Positions 8,432 to 18,625 of a stretch of DNA of 64,000 nt are shown here, one piece after another. Numbering within the stretch: the stretch's first letter is position 1; each line of letters begins with the position of its first letter. The position numbers were made by a program, and so were the translations under genes. The notes below the pieces were generated by a model. The model was not told where the DNA came from. It worked only from the letters and a program-made list of their open reading frames with translations, and did not search any database. This DNA comes from Microtetraspora fusca. Its GTDB lineage: Bacteria; Actinomycetota; Actinomycetes; Streptosporangiales; Streptosporangiaceae. Location: the NCBI RefSeq assembly GCF_001570365.1, contig NZ_BBYK01000054.1, positions 113,515 through 177,514 on the forward strand. The letters are read 5' to 3'.

Positions 8432-10153
8432 GTGGCCCCACCGACCAGTAGCCAGATCAGGCCAGGACGCACGCTCCTGGCCCTTCTGGTGATCATCCTC
8501 GCCATGGGGGCGTCGATCGTCTTCCAGAAGGCGTTCGTCCCCAAGTTCGGTCTCGACCTCGCGGGCGGCACGACGGTGACGCTGTCGCCCGTGACCGCGG
8601 ACGGCAAGGCCCCGCCGCAGGAGAGCCTCGACCGGGCCGTCAACATCATCCGGGACCGCGTGAACGGCACCGGCATCTCCGACGCCGAGGTCGCCAGGTC
8701 CGGCGACAACATCGTCATCTCGGTGCCGGGCGCCGGCCGCGACGAGGCCATCAAACTGGTCGCCACCACCGCGGAGATGCGTTTCCGCCAGGTGCTCGCG
8801 GTGGCCGCGGCCACGACTCCGCCGGCCGCCCTTCCCACGACCGCGGCAACGCCGAGTTCGTCGGCCGTGACCCCGTCCCCCGGCGCCACGCCGGCCGGGC
8901 GCGCGGTCTCCAAGGCCGTTGCCGAGCCCACACCGACGCCGGGCGTGACCAGGCGGGCGAGGTCGCATACCGCCACCGGTGAGAGGTCGGCGGCCGGGAC
9001 ACGGGCCAAGGCGACTCCGTCGCCCTCGCCCTCGGCCACCGCCGGCGAGGAGGACCCACTCGCCGGGCAGGACGTCTCCGGCATCGACCCGGCTGTCCTG
9101 GAAGCGTTCCGCAAGATCAACTGCACCGCGAAGGACCGCGGCCAGGGCGCTCAGGACGACCCGAACAAGCAGATCGTGGCCTGCAGCCAGGACGGCTCCG
9201 CGAGGTACATCCTCGACAAGGCCGCCGTGCAGGGCTCCCAGATCACCACCGCGTCGGCCGGCGTACGCCAGGACACCGGCGAGTGGGTGGTCAACCTCGA
9301 CTTCAAGAGCCAGGGCGCGTCGCAGTGGAGCGACCTCACCGCCAAGGCCTTCGGCGCCCAGGCGCCGCGCAACCAGATCGGCGTCGTCCTCGACGGCCTC
9401 GTGATCACCGCCCCCTCCTCGAACGGCCGGATCCCCGGCGGCAAGACCGAGATCTCGGGCGGCTTCACCCAGCAGACCGCGACCGAGCTCGCCGACCAGC
9501 TCAAGTACGGCGCGCTGCCGCTCAAGTTCGTGCAGAGCTCCGTCGTCTCCGTCTCCTCGACGCTCGGTCAGGACCAGCTCCGCGGCGGCCTCGTCTCCGG
9601 CGCCATCGGTCTGCTGATCGTCATGCTCTACCTGCTGCTCTACTACCGGGGCCTCGGCGCGATCGGCATCGCCAGCCTGGGGGTGGCGACGATCGCCACC
9701 TACCTGTCGGTGGCCGTCCTCAGCGCGAACGTCGGCTTCCGATGGTCGCTGCCACACATCATCGGCCTCGTGGTCTCGATCGGCATCACCGCGGACTCGT
9801 TCATCGTCTACTTCGAGCGCATCCGTGACGAGATGAAGGAAGGCAGGCGCACTCTCCGCGCCGCCGTCGAGGTCGCCTGGCGGCGGGCCAAGCGGACGAT
9901 CCTGGTCGCGGACGCGGTCATGTTCATCGCCGCGGTGGTGCTCTACTTCCTCGCCGTCGGCGGTGTCGCCGGGTTCGCGTTCGCCATGGGCCTGACCACG
10001 CTCATCGACATCGTGGTGGTCTTCCTCTTCACCAAGCCGCTCATGTCGCTGGCCGCGCGGCTGAAGTTCTTCTCGAAGGGCCACAAGCTGTCCGGGCTCG
10101 ACGCCGAGCGCATGGGCCGCAGCGGTGCCGAGCAGACCCTGCAGGAGGCGTGA
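8432..10153 (+). CDS. secD: Protein translocase subunit SecD
   Basis: SecD uses the proton gradient with SecF to pull exported proteins across the membrane. The 573-residue protein has an N-terminal membrane helix, the extracytoplasmic P1 region (GLDLAGGTTVTL, VNIIRDRVNGTGISDAEV), and a C-terminal six-helix block with QLRGGLVSGAIGL and a GITADSFIVYFERIRDE motif equivalent to the RND proton path. Residues about 126-210 are an insert rich in Pro, Thr, Ser and Ala, without predicted structure, inside the extracytoplasmic domain. GTG 8432 is the first start in frame. The stop overlaps the secF start, so coupling is likely. Confidence 0.95.
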   Translation: MAPPTSSQIRPGRTLLALLVIILAMGASIVFQKAFVPKFGLDLAGGTTVTLSPVTADGKAPPQESLDRAVNIIRDRVNGTGISDAEVARSGDNIVISVPGAGRDEAIKLVATTAEMRFRQVLAVAAATTPPAALPTTAATPSSSAVTPSPGATPAGRAVSKAVAEPTPTPGVTRRARSHTATGERSAAGTRAKATPSPSPSATAGEEDPLAGQDVSGIDPAVLEAFRKINCTAKDRGQGAQDDPNKQIVACSQDGSARYILDKAAVQGSQITTASAGVRQDTGEWVVNLDFKSQGASQWSDLTAKAFGAQAPRNQIGVVLDGLVITAPSSNGRIPGGKTEISGGFTQQTATELADQLKYGALPLKFVQSSVVSVSSTLGQDQLRGGLVSGAIGLLIVMLYLLLYYRGLGAIGIASLGVATIATYLSVAVLSANVGFRWSLPHIIGLVVSIGITADSFIVYFERIRDEMKEGRRTLRAAVEVAWRRAKRTILVADAVMFIAAVVLYFLAVGGVAGFAFAMGLTTLIDIVVVFLFTKPLMSLAARLKFFSKGHKLSGLDAERMGRSGAEQTLQEA

Positions 10154-11214
10154 TGCCGGGCATTATCAGCCGCCTGTACCGCGGCGACATCGACATCGAC
10201 TTCGTCGGCAAGCGGAAGCTCTGGTACGGCCTGTCGGCCCTGCTGATGGCGGTCTCCATCCTGGGCATGGTCATCCACGGCCTCAACCTCGGCGTCGAGT
10301 TCAGGGGCGGCTCGGTCTTCGAGTTCCCCCGGGCGGCGAGTTCCAGCGTCGAGGAGGTCAGGGAGACCATCCACGAGACCGGGGTCCACCAGACCATCGT
10401 GCAGCAGGCCGGGGCGAACTGGCGGGTCACCACCGAGAGCCTGGACACCAACGAGGTCCCCAAGGTCCAGCAGGCGGTCGCGCAGAAGTACCACATCGAC
10501 GTGAACGAGGTCAGCACCCAGGTCATCGGTGCGACCTGGGGTGGCGAGGTCGCCCAGAAGGCGTGGATCGGCCTGGCCGTCTTCATGCTCGCGATCATGC
10601 TGTACCTCAGCCTCGCGTTCGAGTGGCGGATGGCGCTCGCCGCCATCGTGGCCCTGGTCCACGACCTCGTGATCACCGCGGGCATCTACGCCTGGTCCGG
10701 CTTCGAGGTCACCCCGGCCACCATGCTGGGCTTCCTCACGATCCTCGGCTATTCGCTGTACGACGCGGTCGTCGTCTTCGACATGATCAAGGAAGTGACG
10801 GGCAAGCTCGGCACGAGCGCGAAGATGACCTACACCCAGGCCGCGAACAACGCGCTCAGCCACACGCTGATCCGGTCGCTGAACACCTCCCTGGTCGCGA
10901 TCCTGCCGGTGGCGGCGATCCTGTTCATCGGCACCACGCTGCTCGGCGCGGGCACGCTGAAGGACCTCTCCCTGGCGCTGTTCGTCGGCATGGTCGTCGG
11001 CACGTACTCCTCGCTGTGCGTGGCCACGCCCATCCTGGTCACGCTCAAGGAGCGCGAGCCGCAGTGGCAGGCCCTGGCCAAGCGGGTGGCCCAGCGCGAG
11101 GCCTCCGCCGCCAAGGCGGCCGCGGCCGACGCGCGCGCTGCCAAGCAGCCGGTGGGCGCGGGGTCGCAGAACGGGACCTCGGCGACCGAGGACGACAAAC
11201 GCAAGAAGCGCTGA
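10153..11214 (+). CDS. secF: Protein translocase subunit SecF
   Basis: SecF partners SecD in late steps of Sec export. The 353-residue protein has an N-terminal membrane helix, the motif LGVEFRGGSVFEF, and the five-helix block including TMLGFLTILGYSLYDAVVVFDMIKE and LNTSLVAILPV, followed by a basic C-terminal tail. ATG 10153 shares bases with the secD stop and has AGGAGG at 10143-10148. A GTG at 10150 is the alternative start. The order yajC-secD-secF-apt-rel is common in actinobacteria. Confidence 0.96.
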   Translation: MPGIISRLYRGDIDIDFVGKRKLWYGLSALLMAVSILGMVIHGLNLGVEFRGGSVFEFPRAASSSVEEVRETIHETGVHQTIVQQAGANWRVTTESLDTNEVPKVQQAVAQKYHIDVNEVSTQVIGATWGGEVAQKAWIGLAVFMLAIMLYLSLAFEWRMALAAIVALVHDLVITAGIYAWSGFEVTPATMLGFLTILGYSLYDAVVVFDMIKEVTGKLGTSAKMTYTQAANNALSHTLIRSLNTSLVAILPVAAILFIGTTLLGAGTLKDLSLALFVGMVVGTYSSLCVATPILVTLKEREPQWQALAKRVAQREASAAKAAAADARAAKQPVGAGSQNGTSATEDDKRKKR

Positions 11215-11324
11215 CCGGTACGGTTGACGCATAAGTACGGCGACGGCGCTCCTGTGCCGCCTCCGGCGATGCCCGGCATCGCGGGAGGGACGCGGGGGCG
11301 CCGTCCTCATGAAGTGGGCGGAAA

Positions 11325-11831
11325 ATGACCGAGTGGGTCTCCCTGATCAGAGACGTTCCCGACTACCCGAAGCCGGGCGTCGTGTTCAAGGACATCACCC
11401 CGCTGCTGGCCGACCACAGCGCGTTCACGCAGGTGGTGGACGAGCTGGGCGCCGGCCTGGCGTTCGACAAGGTGGTCGGCATCGAGGCGCGCGGCTTCAT
11501 CCTGGCCGCCCCGGTGGCGTACCGGGCGGGGGCCGGGTTCGTCCCCGTGCGCAAGAAGGGCAAACTGCCTGCACAGACGTTCGAGGCGAACTATGATCTG
11601 GAGTACGGCTCCGCGACGGTGGAAGTGCACTCCGACGCCTTCGCCCCGGGCGAGCGGGTGCTGATCGTGGACGACGTGCTCGCCACGGGAGGCACCGCCA
11701 ACGCGACCGTGGAGCTGGTCAGGAGAGCGGGCGCCCACATCATCGGGGTGTCCGTCCTGATGGAGCTGTCCTTCCTCTCCGGCCGCGACCGGTTGCCTGG
11801 CCTGGAGGTCCGTTCCCTGGTGACCGTCTGA
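11325..11831 (+). CDS. apt: Adenine phosphoribosyltransferase
   Basis: Apt salvages adenine to AMP using PRPP. The 168-residue protein carries the PRPP-binding loop VLIVDDVLATGGTANAT, the family segment VVGIEARGFILAAPVA, and PDYPKPGVVFKDITPLL near the N-terminus. The length is normal. It sits between secF and rel, an arrangement seen in other actinobacteria that places purine salvage beside (p)ppGpp metabolism. The ATG lies about 110 bases after the secF stop, with a weak ribosome site (GCGG). Confidence 0.95.
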   Translation: MTEWVSLIRDVPDYPKPGVVFKDITPLLADHSAFTQVVDELGAGLAFDKVVGIEARGFILAAPVAYRAGAGFVPVRKKGKLPAQTFEANYDLEYGSATVEVHSDAFAPGERVLIVDDVLATGGTANATVELVRRAGAHIIGVSVLMELSFLSGRDRLPGLEVRSLVTV

Positions 11832-11908
11832 ACCGACCGCATCCAGGCGAAAAGCGGGCATACGGCGCGGATACACTGGGGAGCCTGGACTCGACGTGAG
11901 GAGTCTGT

Positions 11909-14260
11909 GTGCCCCGTGATGTGGTCGTGCCCGACGGCGTGCGGGCCCGGAGTGAGTCCTGGCCCGCCGAGGCCGAGGAGACGGTAGTCGCGCGCGACGC
12001 ATCGGAGGCAGTGGAGGAGAGACCCGCGCCTGCCCAGCGACGGCGGCGGGCGCGGTTCGGGGGGCAGTGGGGTGCTATGAATCCGGTGTTGGAACCGCTC
12101 TTCAAGACGGTTCGCGCGACCCATCCCAAGGCGGATCTCCGGCTGATCGAGCGCGCCTACGATGTCGCCGCCCACCATCACCGCGACCAGAAGCGCAAGA
12201 GCGGCGATCCGTACATCACGCACCCCCTGGCCGTGGCGACGATCCTGGCCGAGCTCGGCACCGACGACGAGACGCTCTGCGCGGCGCTCCTGCACGACAC
12301 GGTCGAGGACACCGCCTACAGCCTGGAGGAGCTGCGCGCCGACTTCGGCGAGAGCATCGCCCTGCTGGTCGACGGCGTGACCAAGCTGGACAAGGTCAAG
12401 TTCGGCGACGCGGCGCAGGCCGAGACCGTCAGGAAGATGGTCGTCGCCATGGCGCGCGACATACGCGTGCTGGTCATCAAGCTGGCCGACCGGCTGCACA
12501 ACATGCGCACGATGCGCTACCTGCCCGAGCACAAGCGGCAGCAGAAGTCCCGCGAGACGTTGGAGATCTTCGCACCGCTCGCGCACCGGCTCGGCATGAA
12601 CACCATCAAGTGGGAGCTGGAGGACCTCGCGTTCGCCATGCTCTACCCGAAGCGGTACGACGAGATCGCCCGGATGGTGTCCGAGCGCGCCCCCCGCCGC
12701 GACCTGTTCCTGCAGGACGTGATCGAGAAGGTCTCCGCCGACCTGCGTGAGGCCAAGATCCGGGCGACCGTCAAGGGCCGTCCGAAGCACTACTACTCGA
12801 TCTACCAGAAGATGATCGCCAAGGGCGTGGCGTTCGACGACATCTACGACCTGGTGGGCATCCGCGTGCTGGTGGACACGGTGCGTGACTGCTATGCCGC
12901 CCTCGGGACGATCCACGCGCAGTGGAGGCCGGTGCCCGGGCGGTTCAAGGACTACATCGCGATGCCCAAGTTCAACATGTACCAGTCGTTGCACACGACG
13001 GTCATGGGCCCCGAGGGCAAGACGATCGAGCTGCAGATCCGTACCCGCGCGATGCATCACCGCGCGGAGTACGGCGTGGCCGCCCACTGGAAGTACAAGG
13101 AGGAGATGAACGGCGCCCCCGGCACGGCGAAGGGGAAGCAGGTCAACGACATGGCCTGGCTGCGCCAGCTCCTCGACTGGCAGAAGGAGACCTCCGACCC
13201 GGGCGAGTTCCTGGAGTCGCTGCGCTTCGACCTGTCGGTCTCGGAGGTGTTCGTCTTCACGCCGCGCGGCCAGGTGATCGCGCTGCCCGAGGGCGCCACC
13301 CCGGTCGACTTCGCGTACGCGGTGCACACCGAGGTGGGGCACCGGTGCATCGGGGCCCGGGTGAACGGCCGCCTGGTGCCGCTGGAGTCGCGGCTCGGCA
13401 ACGGCGACACGGTGGAGATCTTCACCTCCAAGTCGCCGGACGCGGGCCCCTCGCGTGACTGGCTGAAGTTCGTCAAGAGCGGCCGGGCCCGCAACAAGAT
13501 CCGGCAGTGGTTCTCCAAGGAGCGCAGGGAGACCGCCATCGAGGCCGGCAAGGAGGCCATCGGGCGGGCGATGCGCAAGCAGGGGCTGCCGCTGCAGCGC
13601 CTGATGTCCGGCGAGGCCCTCCTGGCGCTGGCGCGCGACCTCAGGTACCCGGACGTGTCGGCTCTCTACGCCGCGGTCGGCGAGGGCCACAGCGGGGCCC
13701 AGGCGGTCGTCCAGAAGCTCGTCCAGTCCCTCGGAGGCGTCGAGGGGGCGGAGGAGGACATCGCCGAGGCGGCGGTCCCCACGAAGCTCAGGGGGCGTCC
13801 CAGGGGCGGTTCCAACGCTGGCGTCATCGTGGCGGGCGACCCGGACGTGTGGGTGCGGCTGTCGCGGTGCTGCACGCCGGTACCCGGCGACGAGATCGTG
13901 GGCTTCGTGACCCGCGGCCACGGGGTGTCGGTCCACCGGACGAACTGCCCCAACGTGGAGCAGCTCAGCGCCCAGCCCGACCGGCTCGTGCAGGTGGCGT
14001 GGTCCCCCGGCGGAGACTCGGTCTTCCTGGTGGCGATCCAGGTCGAGGCGCTGGACCGGCCCCGGCTGCTGTCGGACGTCACGCGTACCCTGTCGGACCA
14101 GCACGTGAACATCCTGTCCGCCACGGTGGCGACCAGCCGGGACCGGGTCGCGGTGAGCAAGTTCACCTTCGAGATGGGTGATCCCAAGCATCTCGGCCAC
14201 GTGCTCAAGGCGGTGCGCAACATCCAGGGCGTCTACGACGTCTACCGCGTGACGAACTGA
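11909..14260 (+). CDS. relA: Bifunctional (p)ppGpp synthetase/hydrolase Rel
   Basis: Rel makes and degrades (p)ppGpp in the stringent response. The 783-residue protein has an HD hydrolase domain ([23 protein letters not shown]), the synthetase domain ([38 protein letters not shown]), a TGS domain ([24 protein letters not shown]) and a C-terminal ACT domain. It resembles the long bifunctional actinobacterial Rel. GTG 11909 is preceded by TGAGGAG (11897-11903) with a 5-base spacer; the first 50 residues are an unconserved, charged extension and ATG 12077 is an alternative. TACACT at 11872 may be the -10 box. Confidence 0.96.
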   Translation: MPRDVVVPDGVRARSESWPAEAEETVVARDASEAVEERPAPAQRRRRARFGGQWGAMNPVLEPLFKTVRATHPKADLRLIERAYDVAAHHHRDQKRKSGDPYITHPLAVATILAELGTDDETLCAALLHDTVEDTAYSLEELRADFGESIALLVDGVTKLDKVKFGDAAQAETVRKMVVAMARDIRVLVIKLADRLHNMRTMRYLPEHKRQQKSRETLEIFAPLAHRLGMNTIKWELEDLAFAMLYPKRYDEIARMVSERAPRRDLFLQDVIEKVSADLREAKIRATVKGRPKHYYSIYQKMIAKGVAFDDIYDLVGIRVLVDTVRDCYAALGTIHAQWRPVPGRFKDYIAMPKFNMYQSLHTTVMGPEGKTIELQIRTRAMHHRAEYGVAAHWKYKEEMNGAPGTAKGKQVNDMAWLRQLLDWQKETSDPGEFLESLRFDLSVSEVFVFTPRGQVIALPEGATPVDFAYAVHTEVGHRCIGARVNGRLVPLESRLGNGDTVEIFTSKSPDAGPSRDWLKFVKSGRARNKIRQWFSKERRETAIEAGKEAIGRAMRKQGLPLQRLMSGEALLALARDLRYPDVSALYAAVGEGHSGAQAVVQKLVQSLGGVEGAEEDIAEAAVPTKLRGRPRGGSNAGVIVAGDPDVWVRLSRCCTPVPGDEIVGFVTRGHGVSVHRTNCPNVEQLSAQPDRLVQVAWSPGGDSVFLVAIQVEALDRPRLLSDVTRTLSDQHVNILSATVATSRDRVAVSKFTFEMGDPKHLGHVLKAVRNIQGVYDVYRVTN

Positions 14261-14297
14261 CCGTCGGCGTTCCGCACACTCGGAGCCCTGACACGCG

Positions 14298-14331
14298 TCG
14301 TCCCCCGCCGCGCGATCGCGACGGGGGACGA
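14298..14331 (+). terminator. Terminator between convergent rel and DUF349 genes
   Basis: TCGTCCCCCG (14298-14307) pairs perfectly with 14322-14331, with a 14-base loop that itself can pair (CGCG/CGCG). It lies between two convergent stop codons and can serve both strands. Confidence 0.7.
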
Positions 14332-14380
14332 GACGGTCCGACGGTGGGGGCGGCCGGCGCCGCCCCCGGTGAACTCGGCG

Positions 14381-15610
14381 TCAGGAGAACTCGGCGAGCG
14401 TGCGCTCGGCCTCCTCAAGCCAGGAGCGCCGCGCGGTGAGCGCCTCCTCGGCCTCCTTGACGTCCTTGTCGCGGCCCGCCGTCCGGGCCTTGGACAGCCG
14501 GGCCTCGAGCTGCTCGATCGACCGGCGGAGCTGGTTGACGGTGTCCTGGGCGCGCGCCCTGGCCTCCGGGTTCGTACGGCGCCACTCGTTCTCCTCGGCC
14601 TTGCGGACCGAGTCGTCGATCTTGCGCAGGCCGCCCTCCAGCCGGTCGCGCTGGTCCCGCGGCACCGGTCCGGCCGCCTCCCAGCGCTCCAGGATGCCGC
14701 GCAGCACGGCGCGGGCGCTCCTGGCGTCCGTGATCGGCAGCAGCTTCCCGGCCTCGGCGAGCAGCGCCTCCTTGATCTCCGCGTTCGCCGCGAAGGAGGC
14801 GTCCCGCTCGGCGAAGACGGCCGACCTGGCGTGGAAGAACTGGTCCTGCGCGCCCTTGAACCTGGTCCACAGCTCGTCCTCGACCTCACGGGAGGCGCGG
14901 CCGGCGGCCTTCCACCGGCGCATCAGCTCGCGGTAGGCGGCGGCGGTCGCGTTCCAGTCGGTCGAGCCGGCGATCGCCTCCGCCTCGGCGACGATGCGCT
15001 CCTTCTCGTCGCGCACCGCGTCCCGCTGCTCGTCCAGCGAGGAGAAGTACGCCTTGCGCCGCTTGGCGAACGCCGTACGGGCGGCGGACAGGCGCTTCCA
15101 GAGGCCCGCCTCGGTGGGGCGGTCGATGCGCTCGGCGGCCTTCCACTCCTCGACGAGCTGGCGCAGCCGCTCGCCGCCGGACTTCCAGTGGGTCGCCTCC
15201 TCGGCGATCCGCTCGGCCTCGGCGACGATGCGCTCCTTGACCTCGCGCGCCTGGGTCCGCGCCTTGTCCCGCGCGGCCTTCACTTCGTCGCGACGCCTGC
15301 CGACGATCTCGGTCAGGGCGTCGAGGCGGCCCTGGAGCGCGCCCAGGTCGCCCACGGCGTGGGCCTCGGTGACGGCCTCGCGGAGCTTCTGGATGCTCGC
15401 CTCCGCCTGCGCGGGCGGCAGATCGGTGCCCCGCACCCGCTGTTCGAGAAGCTGGACCTGGCCGGCCAGCTCCTCGTACTTGCGGTGGTAGTAGGCGAGA
15501 GCCTCCTCCGGTTCACCGGCCTGCCAGGACCCGACGGCTCGTTCACCCTCGGCCGTACGTACGTAGACGGTGCCGTCGTCGTCTACCCGGCCCCACGGGT
15601 CGGTGGTCAC
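14381..15610 (-). CDS. DUF349 domain-containing coiled-coil protein
   Basis: A 409-residue hydrophilic protein built from several DUF349 repeats (for example WKAAGRASREVEDELWTRFK and WEAAGPVPRDQRDRLEGGL), each predicted to form a helical bundle, with long charged helices between. The biochemical role of the family is not established. I start it at GTG 15610 because GGGAGGA precedes it by 5 bases; the open frame extends 13 codons further upstream to ATG 15649. It lies downstream of a cyclophilin-type gene on the same strand with a 60-base gap, so co-transcription is likely. Confidence 0.85.
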   Translation of the reverse strand: MTTDPWGRVDDDGTVYVRTAEGERAVGSWQAGEPEEALAYYHRKYEELAGQVQLLEQRVRGTDLPPAQAEASIQKLREAVTEAHAVGDLGALQGRLDALTEIVGRRRDEVKAARDKARTQAREVKERIVAEAERIAEEATHWKSGGERLRQLVEEWKAAERIDRPTEAGLWKRLSAARTAFAKRRKAYFSSLDEQRDAVRDEKERIVAEAEAIAGSTDWNATAAAYRELMRRWKAAGRASREVEDELWTRFKGAQDQFFHARSAVFAERDASFAANAEIKEALLAEAGKLLPITDARSARAVLRGILERWEAAGPVPRDQRDRLEGGLRKIDDSVRKAEENEWRRTNPEARARAQDTVNQLRRSIEQLEARLSKARTAGRDKDVKEAEEALTARRSWLEEAERTLAEFS

Positions 15611-15670
15611 GGTGTCCTCCCGCACTCGAATCAGCCTCCGGGGCCCCATTGTGCCCTTGGTTGTATTACG

Positions 15671-16507
15671 TCAGCTCTTGCTGGTTATTGTCACGTCTTT
15701 GATTTCGACGGGCCGCTTGGGTGCGCCCGTACCATCGCCACCGGCTCCGGTGATGACGCCCCGCTTGGCCACTTTGTCCAGGATTTCCAGCCCCTTCGTC
15801 ACGGTACCGAAAGGCGTGTAGTCCGGGCTCAGCCCGGTGTCGCCGTACACGATGAAGAACTGGCTGCCGTTGGTCGCGGGACCGCTGTTGGCCATGGCGA
15901 GCACGCCGCGGTTGTACTTGGCGCCCGCGAGGTTCTCGTCCACGAAGCGGTAGCCGGGGCCGCCCTGGCCGTCGGTGGGGTTCTTGCCGTCGGCCTTGGC
16001 CAGCGGGTCGCCGCACTGAAGGATCGGGAAGCTGGTGCCCATCCGGTGGCACCGGGTGTTGTCGAAGTAGTCCTTCGACGCGAGGAACTTGAACGAGTTG
16101 ACCGTGCAGGGCGCGTTGACCGCGTCGAGGTTCGCGACGATGTCCCCGTAGTTGGTCTTGATCGTCATGACCGCCGGGGCGGTGCTCACCTTCTCGGGCG
16201 GCATGCCCACGTCCTTGACCGGGCCGCCGTCGGCCGCCTTCACGTACGAGCACGTGCCGGCCGCGGGGTCGTACGCCTTCGGCTCCTCGCCGGCGGCGAT
16301 GCTCGGCTTGGCCTTGGCGGTGGCGTCGTCGCCACCGGCCATGAAGGCGATCGCCCCCACGATCGCCCCCACCGCCACGACGGCGACGGTGGTCGTTCCG
16401 ATGACGGCGGTGCGCCGGGCCTTGCGCTGCCGCTCAAGTCTCGCCTGCGTCTGCCGCTGGTAATGCTCCCGGGCCAGCTGCTTCTGGCGGTCCTTGCCGG
16501 TGACCAC
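15671..16507 (-). CDS. Membrane-anchored cyclophilin-type peptidyl-prolyl isomerase
   Basis: A 278-residue protein with a basic N-terminus (KDRQKQLAREHYQRQTQARL), one membrane helix (about residues 35-58) and an external cyclophilin domain with NSFKFLASKDYFDNTRCHR, GPGYRFVDENL, YNRGVLAMANSGPATNGSQF and PDYTPFGTV. It should isomerise proline bonds in exported proteins. GTG 16507 has GGGAGGA 5 bases upstream; a TTG at 16528 precedes that site. It is a paralogue of the lipoprotein encoded at 20472-21332, on the far side of hisS-aspS. Confidence 0.9.
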   Translation of the reverse strand: MVTGKDRQKQLAREHYQRQTQARLERQRKARRTAVIGTTTVAVVAVGAIVGAIAFMAGGDDATAKAKPSIAAGEEPKAYDPAAGTCSYVKAADGGPVKDVGMPPEKVSTAPAVMTIKTNYGDIVANLDAVNAPCTVNSFKFLASKDYFDNTRCHRMGTSFPILQCGDPLAKADGKNPTDGQGGPGYRFVDENLAGAKYNRGVLAMANSGPATNGSQFFIVYGDTGLSPDYTPFGTVTKGLEILDKVAKRGVITGAGGDGTGAPKRPVEIKDVTITSKS

Positions 16508-16609
16508 TTCGTCCTCCCGACTGTCCAAGAATGACTATTGAGGTGGGCGAATCGTATCGGCACACGGGTATGCGTTCGCAGCCTGCCGACCCGCACCGGT
16601 ACCCTTCGG

Positions 16610-16638
16610 TTACATTCGCTCGCGCATTCCTTGATACA
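16610..16638 (+). promoter_or_regulatory. Candidate promoter for the MBL hydrolase-hisS-aspS operon
   Basis: TTACAT (16610-16615) and GATACA (16633-16638), 17 bases apart, lie about 26 bases upstream of the MBL hydrolase start in the divergent intergenic region. GAAGAGG between the -10 box and the start can act as ribosome site. Confidence 0.45.
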
Positions 16639-16664
16639 TCTTCTGAGACGAAGAGGCCGATTCC

Positions 16665-17369
16665 GTGCTCGTCGCCGGGTTTCCCGCAGGGTCGTTCCAG
16701 ACCAACTGCTACGTCGTCGCTCCCGCCGAAGGTGAGGAGTGCGTCGTCATCGACCCAGGTCAGGACGCTGTCGAGGGCCTCGACGAGATCGTGCGCGAGT
16801 ACCGGCTCAAGCCGGTCGCGGTGCTGCTGACCCACGGCCACATCGACCACATGTGGTCCGTCGTGCCCGTCTGCGGCGCGCGGGACGTGCCCGCCTGGAT
16901 CCACCCCGAGGACCGCGAGCTGCTGTCGGATCCCGGCAAGGGGCTTTCCCTGCAGGCCGGGCAGATGCTGTTCGGCGGGCTGGAGTTCACCGAGCCCGAC
17001 GACGTCCGCGAGCTGAGCGACGGCGCCGTGCTGAAGCTCGCGGGCATGGAGATCACGGTCGACCACGCGCCCGGCCATACCAGGGGGTCGGTGACGTTCC
17101 GGGTTCCTGAGATCATGTTCTCGGGCGACCTGCTGTTCGCCGGCTCCATCGGCCGTACCGATCTTCCGGGCGGGGACCACGAGACGATCCTGCGCAGCCT
17201 GGCCACCGTGTGCCTGCCGCTGCCGGACGAGACGACGGTCCTGCCCGGCCATGGACCGCAGACGACCATTGGCCGCGAGCGCGCGACCAACCCCTACCTC
17301 CGCGGGCTGCTCGACCAGCAGGCCTCGGGCGGGGACGCGCCGCCCGCAGGCCCGACCAGGGGACTGTGA
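16665..17369 (+). CDS. MBL-fold metallo-hydrolase (glyoxalase II-like)
   Basis: A 234-residue metallo-beta-lactamase fold protein. The metal-binding motif THGHIDH (His57, His59, Asp61, His62) is followed by [31 protein letters not shown] and a final [13 protein letters not shown], matching the glyoxalase II-like subgroup. Actinobacteria lack glutathione, so the substrate is probably a different thioester or a mycothiol conjugate; that is inference. Its stop overlaps the hisS start by one base, placing it first in an operon with hisS and aspS, a conserved actinobacterial order. Confidence 0.9.
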   Translation: MLVAGFPAGSFQTNCYVVAPAEGEECVVIDPGQDAVEGLDEIVREYRLKPVAVLLTHGHIDHMWSVVPVCGARDVPAWIHPEDRELLSDPGKGLSLQAGQMLFGGLEFTEPDDVRELSDGAVLKLAGMEITVDHAPGHTRGSVTFRVPEIMFSGDLLFAGSIGRTDLPGGDHETILRSLATVCLPLPDETTVLPGHGPQTTIGRERATNPYLRGLLDQQASGGDAPPAGPTRGL

Positions 17370-18625
17370 TGAGCTTTCAAGCGCCGAAGGGCACCTTCGA
17401 CTGGATGCCGCCGCGCTCCGAATGGGCGCTCGCCGTACGCGACGCGCTGTCCGCGCCGGCCCGTGCGGCGGGCTACGGCTACATCGAGACGCCGGCCTTC
17501 GAGGACACCCGGCTGTTCTCCCGCGGCGTCGGTGAGTCCACCGACATCGTGACCAAGGAGATGTACACCTTCGAGGACAAGGGCGGGCGGTCGATCACGC
17601 TGCGCCCCGAGGGCACCGCCTCCGTGGTGCGCGCGGTGATCGAGCACGGACTGCCGGGCGGCCCGCTGCCGGTCAAGCTGTGGTACTCCGGCAGCTACTA
17701 CCGCTACGAGCGGGCCCAGAAGGGCAGGTACCGCCACTTCTCGCAGATCGGGGCCGAGGCGCTGGGCGCGGAGGACCCGGCCCTGGACGCCGAGCTGATC
17801 ACGCTCGCCGTGGACGGCTATGCCCGGCTCGGGCTGCGGAACGTGCGGCTGCTGCTGAACTCGCTGGGCTGCCGCGAGTGCCGTCCCGCGTACCGGGCCG
17901 CGCTGCAGGAGTTCCTGCGCGGGCTCGACCTGGACGAGCCGACCCGCCAGCGCATCGAGATCAACCCGCTGCGCGTGCTCGACGACAAGCGGCCCGAGGT
18001 CCGTGCCCAGCTCGCGGACGCGCCGCTGGTCACCGACCACCTGTGCGGGGCGTGCAAGACGTACCACGAGGAGGTGCGCGGCCTGCTCCGTGAGGTGGGC
18101 GTCTCCTACACCGACGACCCCCGGCTGGTCCGCGGCCTCGACTACTACACCCGTACGACCTTCGAGTTCGTGCACGACGGCCTCGGCGCCCAGTCGGCCG
18201 TGGGCGGCGGAGGCCGCTACGACGGGCTGAGCGAGATGATCGGTGGCCCGCCGCTGCCCAGCGTCGGCTGGGCGCTCGGCGTCGACCGCACCGTCCTCGC
18301 GATGGAGGCCGAGGGACTGCTCACCGAGCGTCAGGGCAGCGTGGACGTGTTCGCCGTGCCTCTCGGCGAGGAGGCGCGGCGGCGGGTCTTCGCCCTGGTG
18401 GCGGAGCTGCGCCGGGCCGGCCTTTCGGTCGACATGGCCTTCGGCGGGCGCGGCGTCAAGGGCGCGATGAAGGCGGCCGACCGCAGCGGCGCCCGGTACG
18501 CCCTGATCCTCGGCGACCGGGATCTGGAGTCGGGGGCCGCGCAAGTGAAGGACATGACCACAGCCGAGCAGACCGCGGTGCCGATCGCCGAGGTCGTCGA
18601 CATCCTGAAGGGGAAATTCTCGTGA
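17369..18625 (+). CDS. hisS: Histidyl-tRNA synthetase
   Basis: HisRS charges tRNA-His. The 418-residue class II enzyme shows motif 2 ([21 protein letters not shown]), the histidine-specific loop [14 protein letters not shown], motif 3 (GVDRTV) and the C-terminal anticodon-binding domain (VDVFAVPLG...[14 protein letters not shown]). The start is the ATG at 17369, overlapping the previous stop (TGATGA), and gives the typical N-terminus [14 protein letters not shown]. Further upstream in-frame starts lie within the MBL gene and are not needed. Confidence 0.97.
   Translation: MSFQAPKGTFDWMPPRSEWALAVRDALSAPARAAGYGYIETPAFEDTRLFSRGVGESTDIVTKEMYTFEDKGGRSITLRPEGTASVVRAVIEHGLPGGPLPVKLWYSGSYYRYERAQKGRYRHFSQIGAEALGAEDPALDAELITLAVDGYARLGLRNVRLLLNSLGCRECRPAYRAALQEFLRGLDLDEPTRQRIEINPLRVLDDKRPEVRAQLADAPLVTDHLCGACKTYHEEVRGLLREVGVSYTDDPRLVRGLDYYTRTTFEFVHDGLGAQSAVGGGGRYDGLSEMIGGPPLPSVGWALGVDRTVLAMEAEGLLTERQGSVDVFAVPLGEEARRRVFALVAELRRAGLSVDMAFGGRGVKGAMKAADRSGARYALILGDRDLESGAAQVKDMTTAEQTAVPIAEVVDILKGKFS

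Noticed and set aside
11237..11306. Long-range hairpin between secF and apt (GACGGCGC ... GCGCCGTC)
   Set aside because: Arms are only 8 bases with a loop of more than 50 bases; too weak to list as a terminator.
11591..14200. Minus-strand open frame of about 870 codons opposite rel
   Set aside because: Antisense of a clearly conserved Rel protein; composition typical of shadows in GC-rich DNA.
17210..17368. Longer N-terminus for HisRS
   Set aside because: These codons lie inside the MBL hydrolase gene in another frame; the normal HisRS start is ATG 17369 overlapping its stop.
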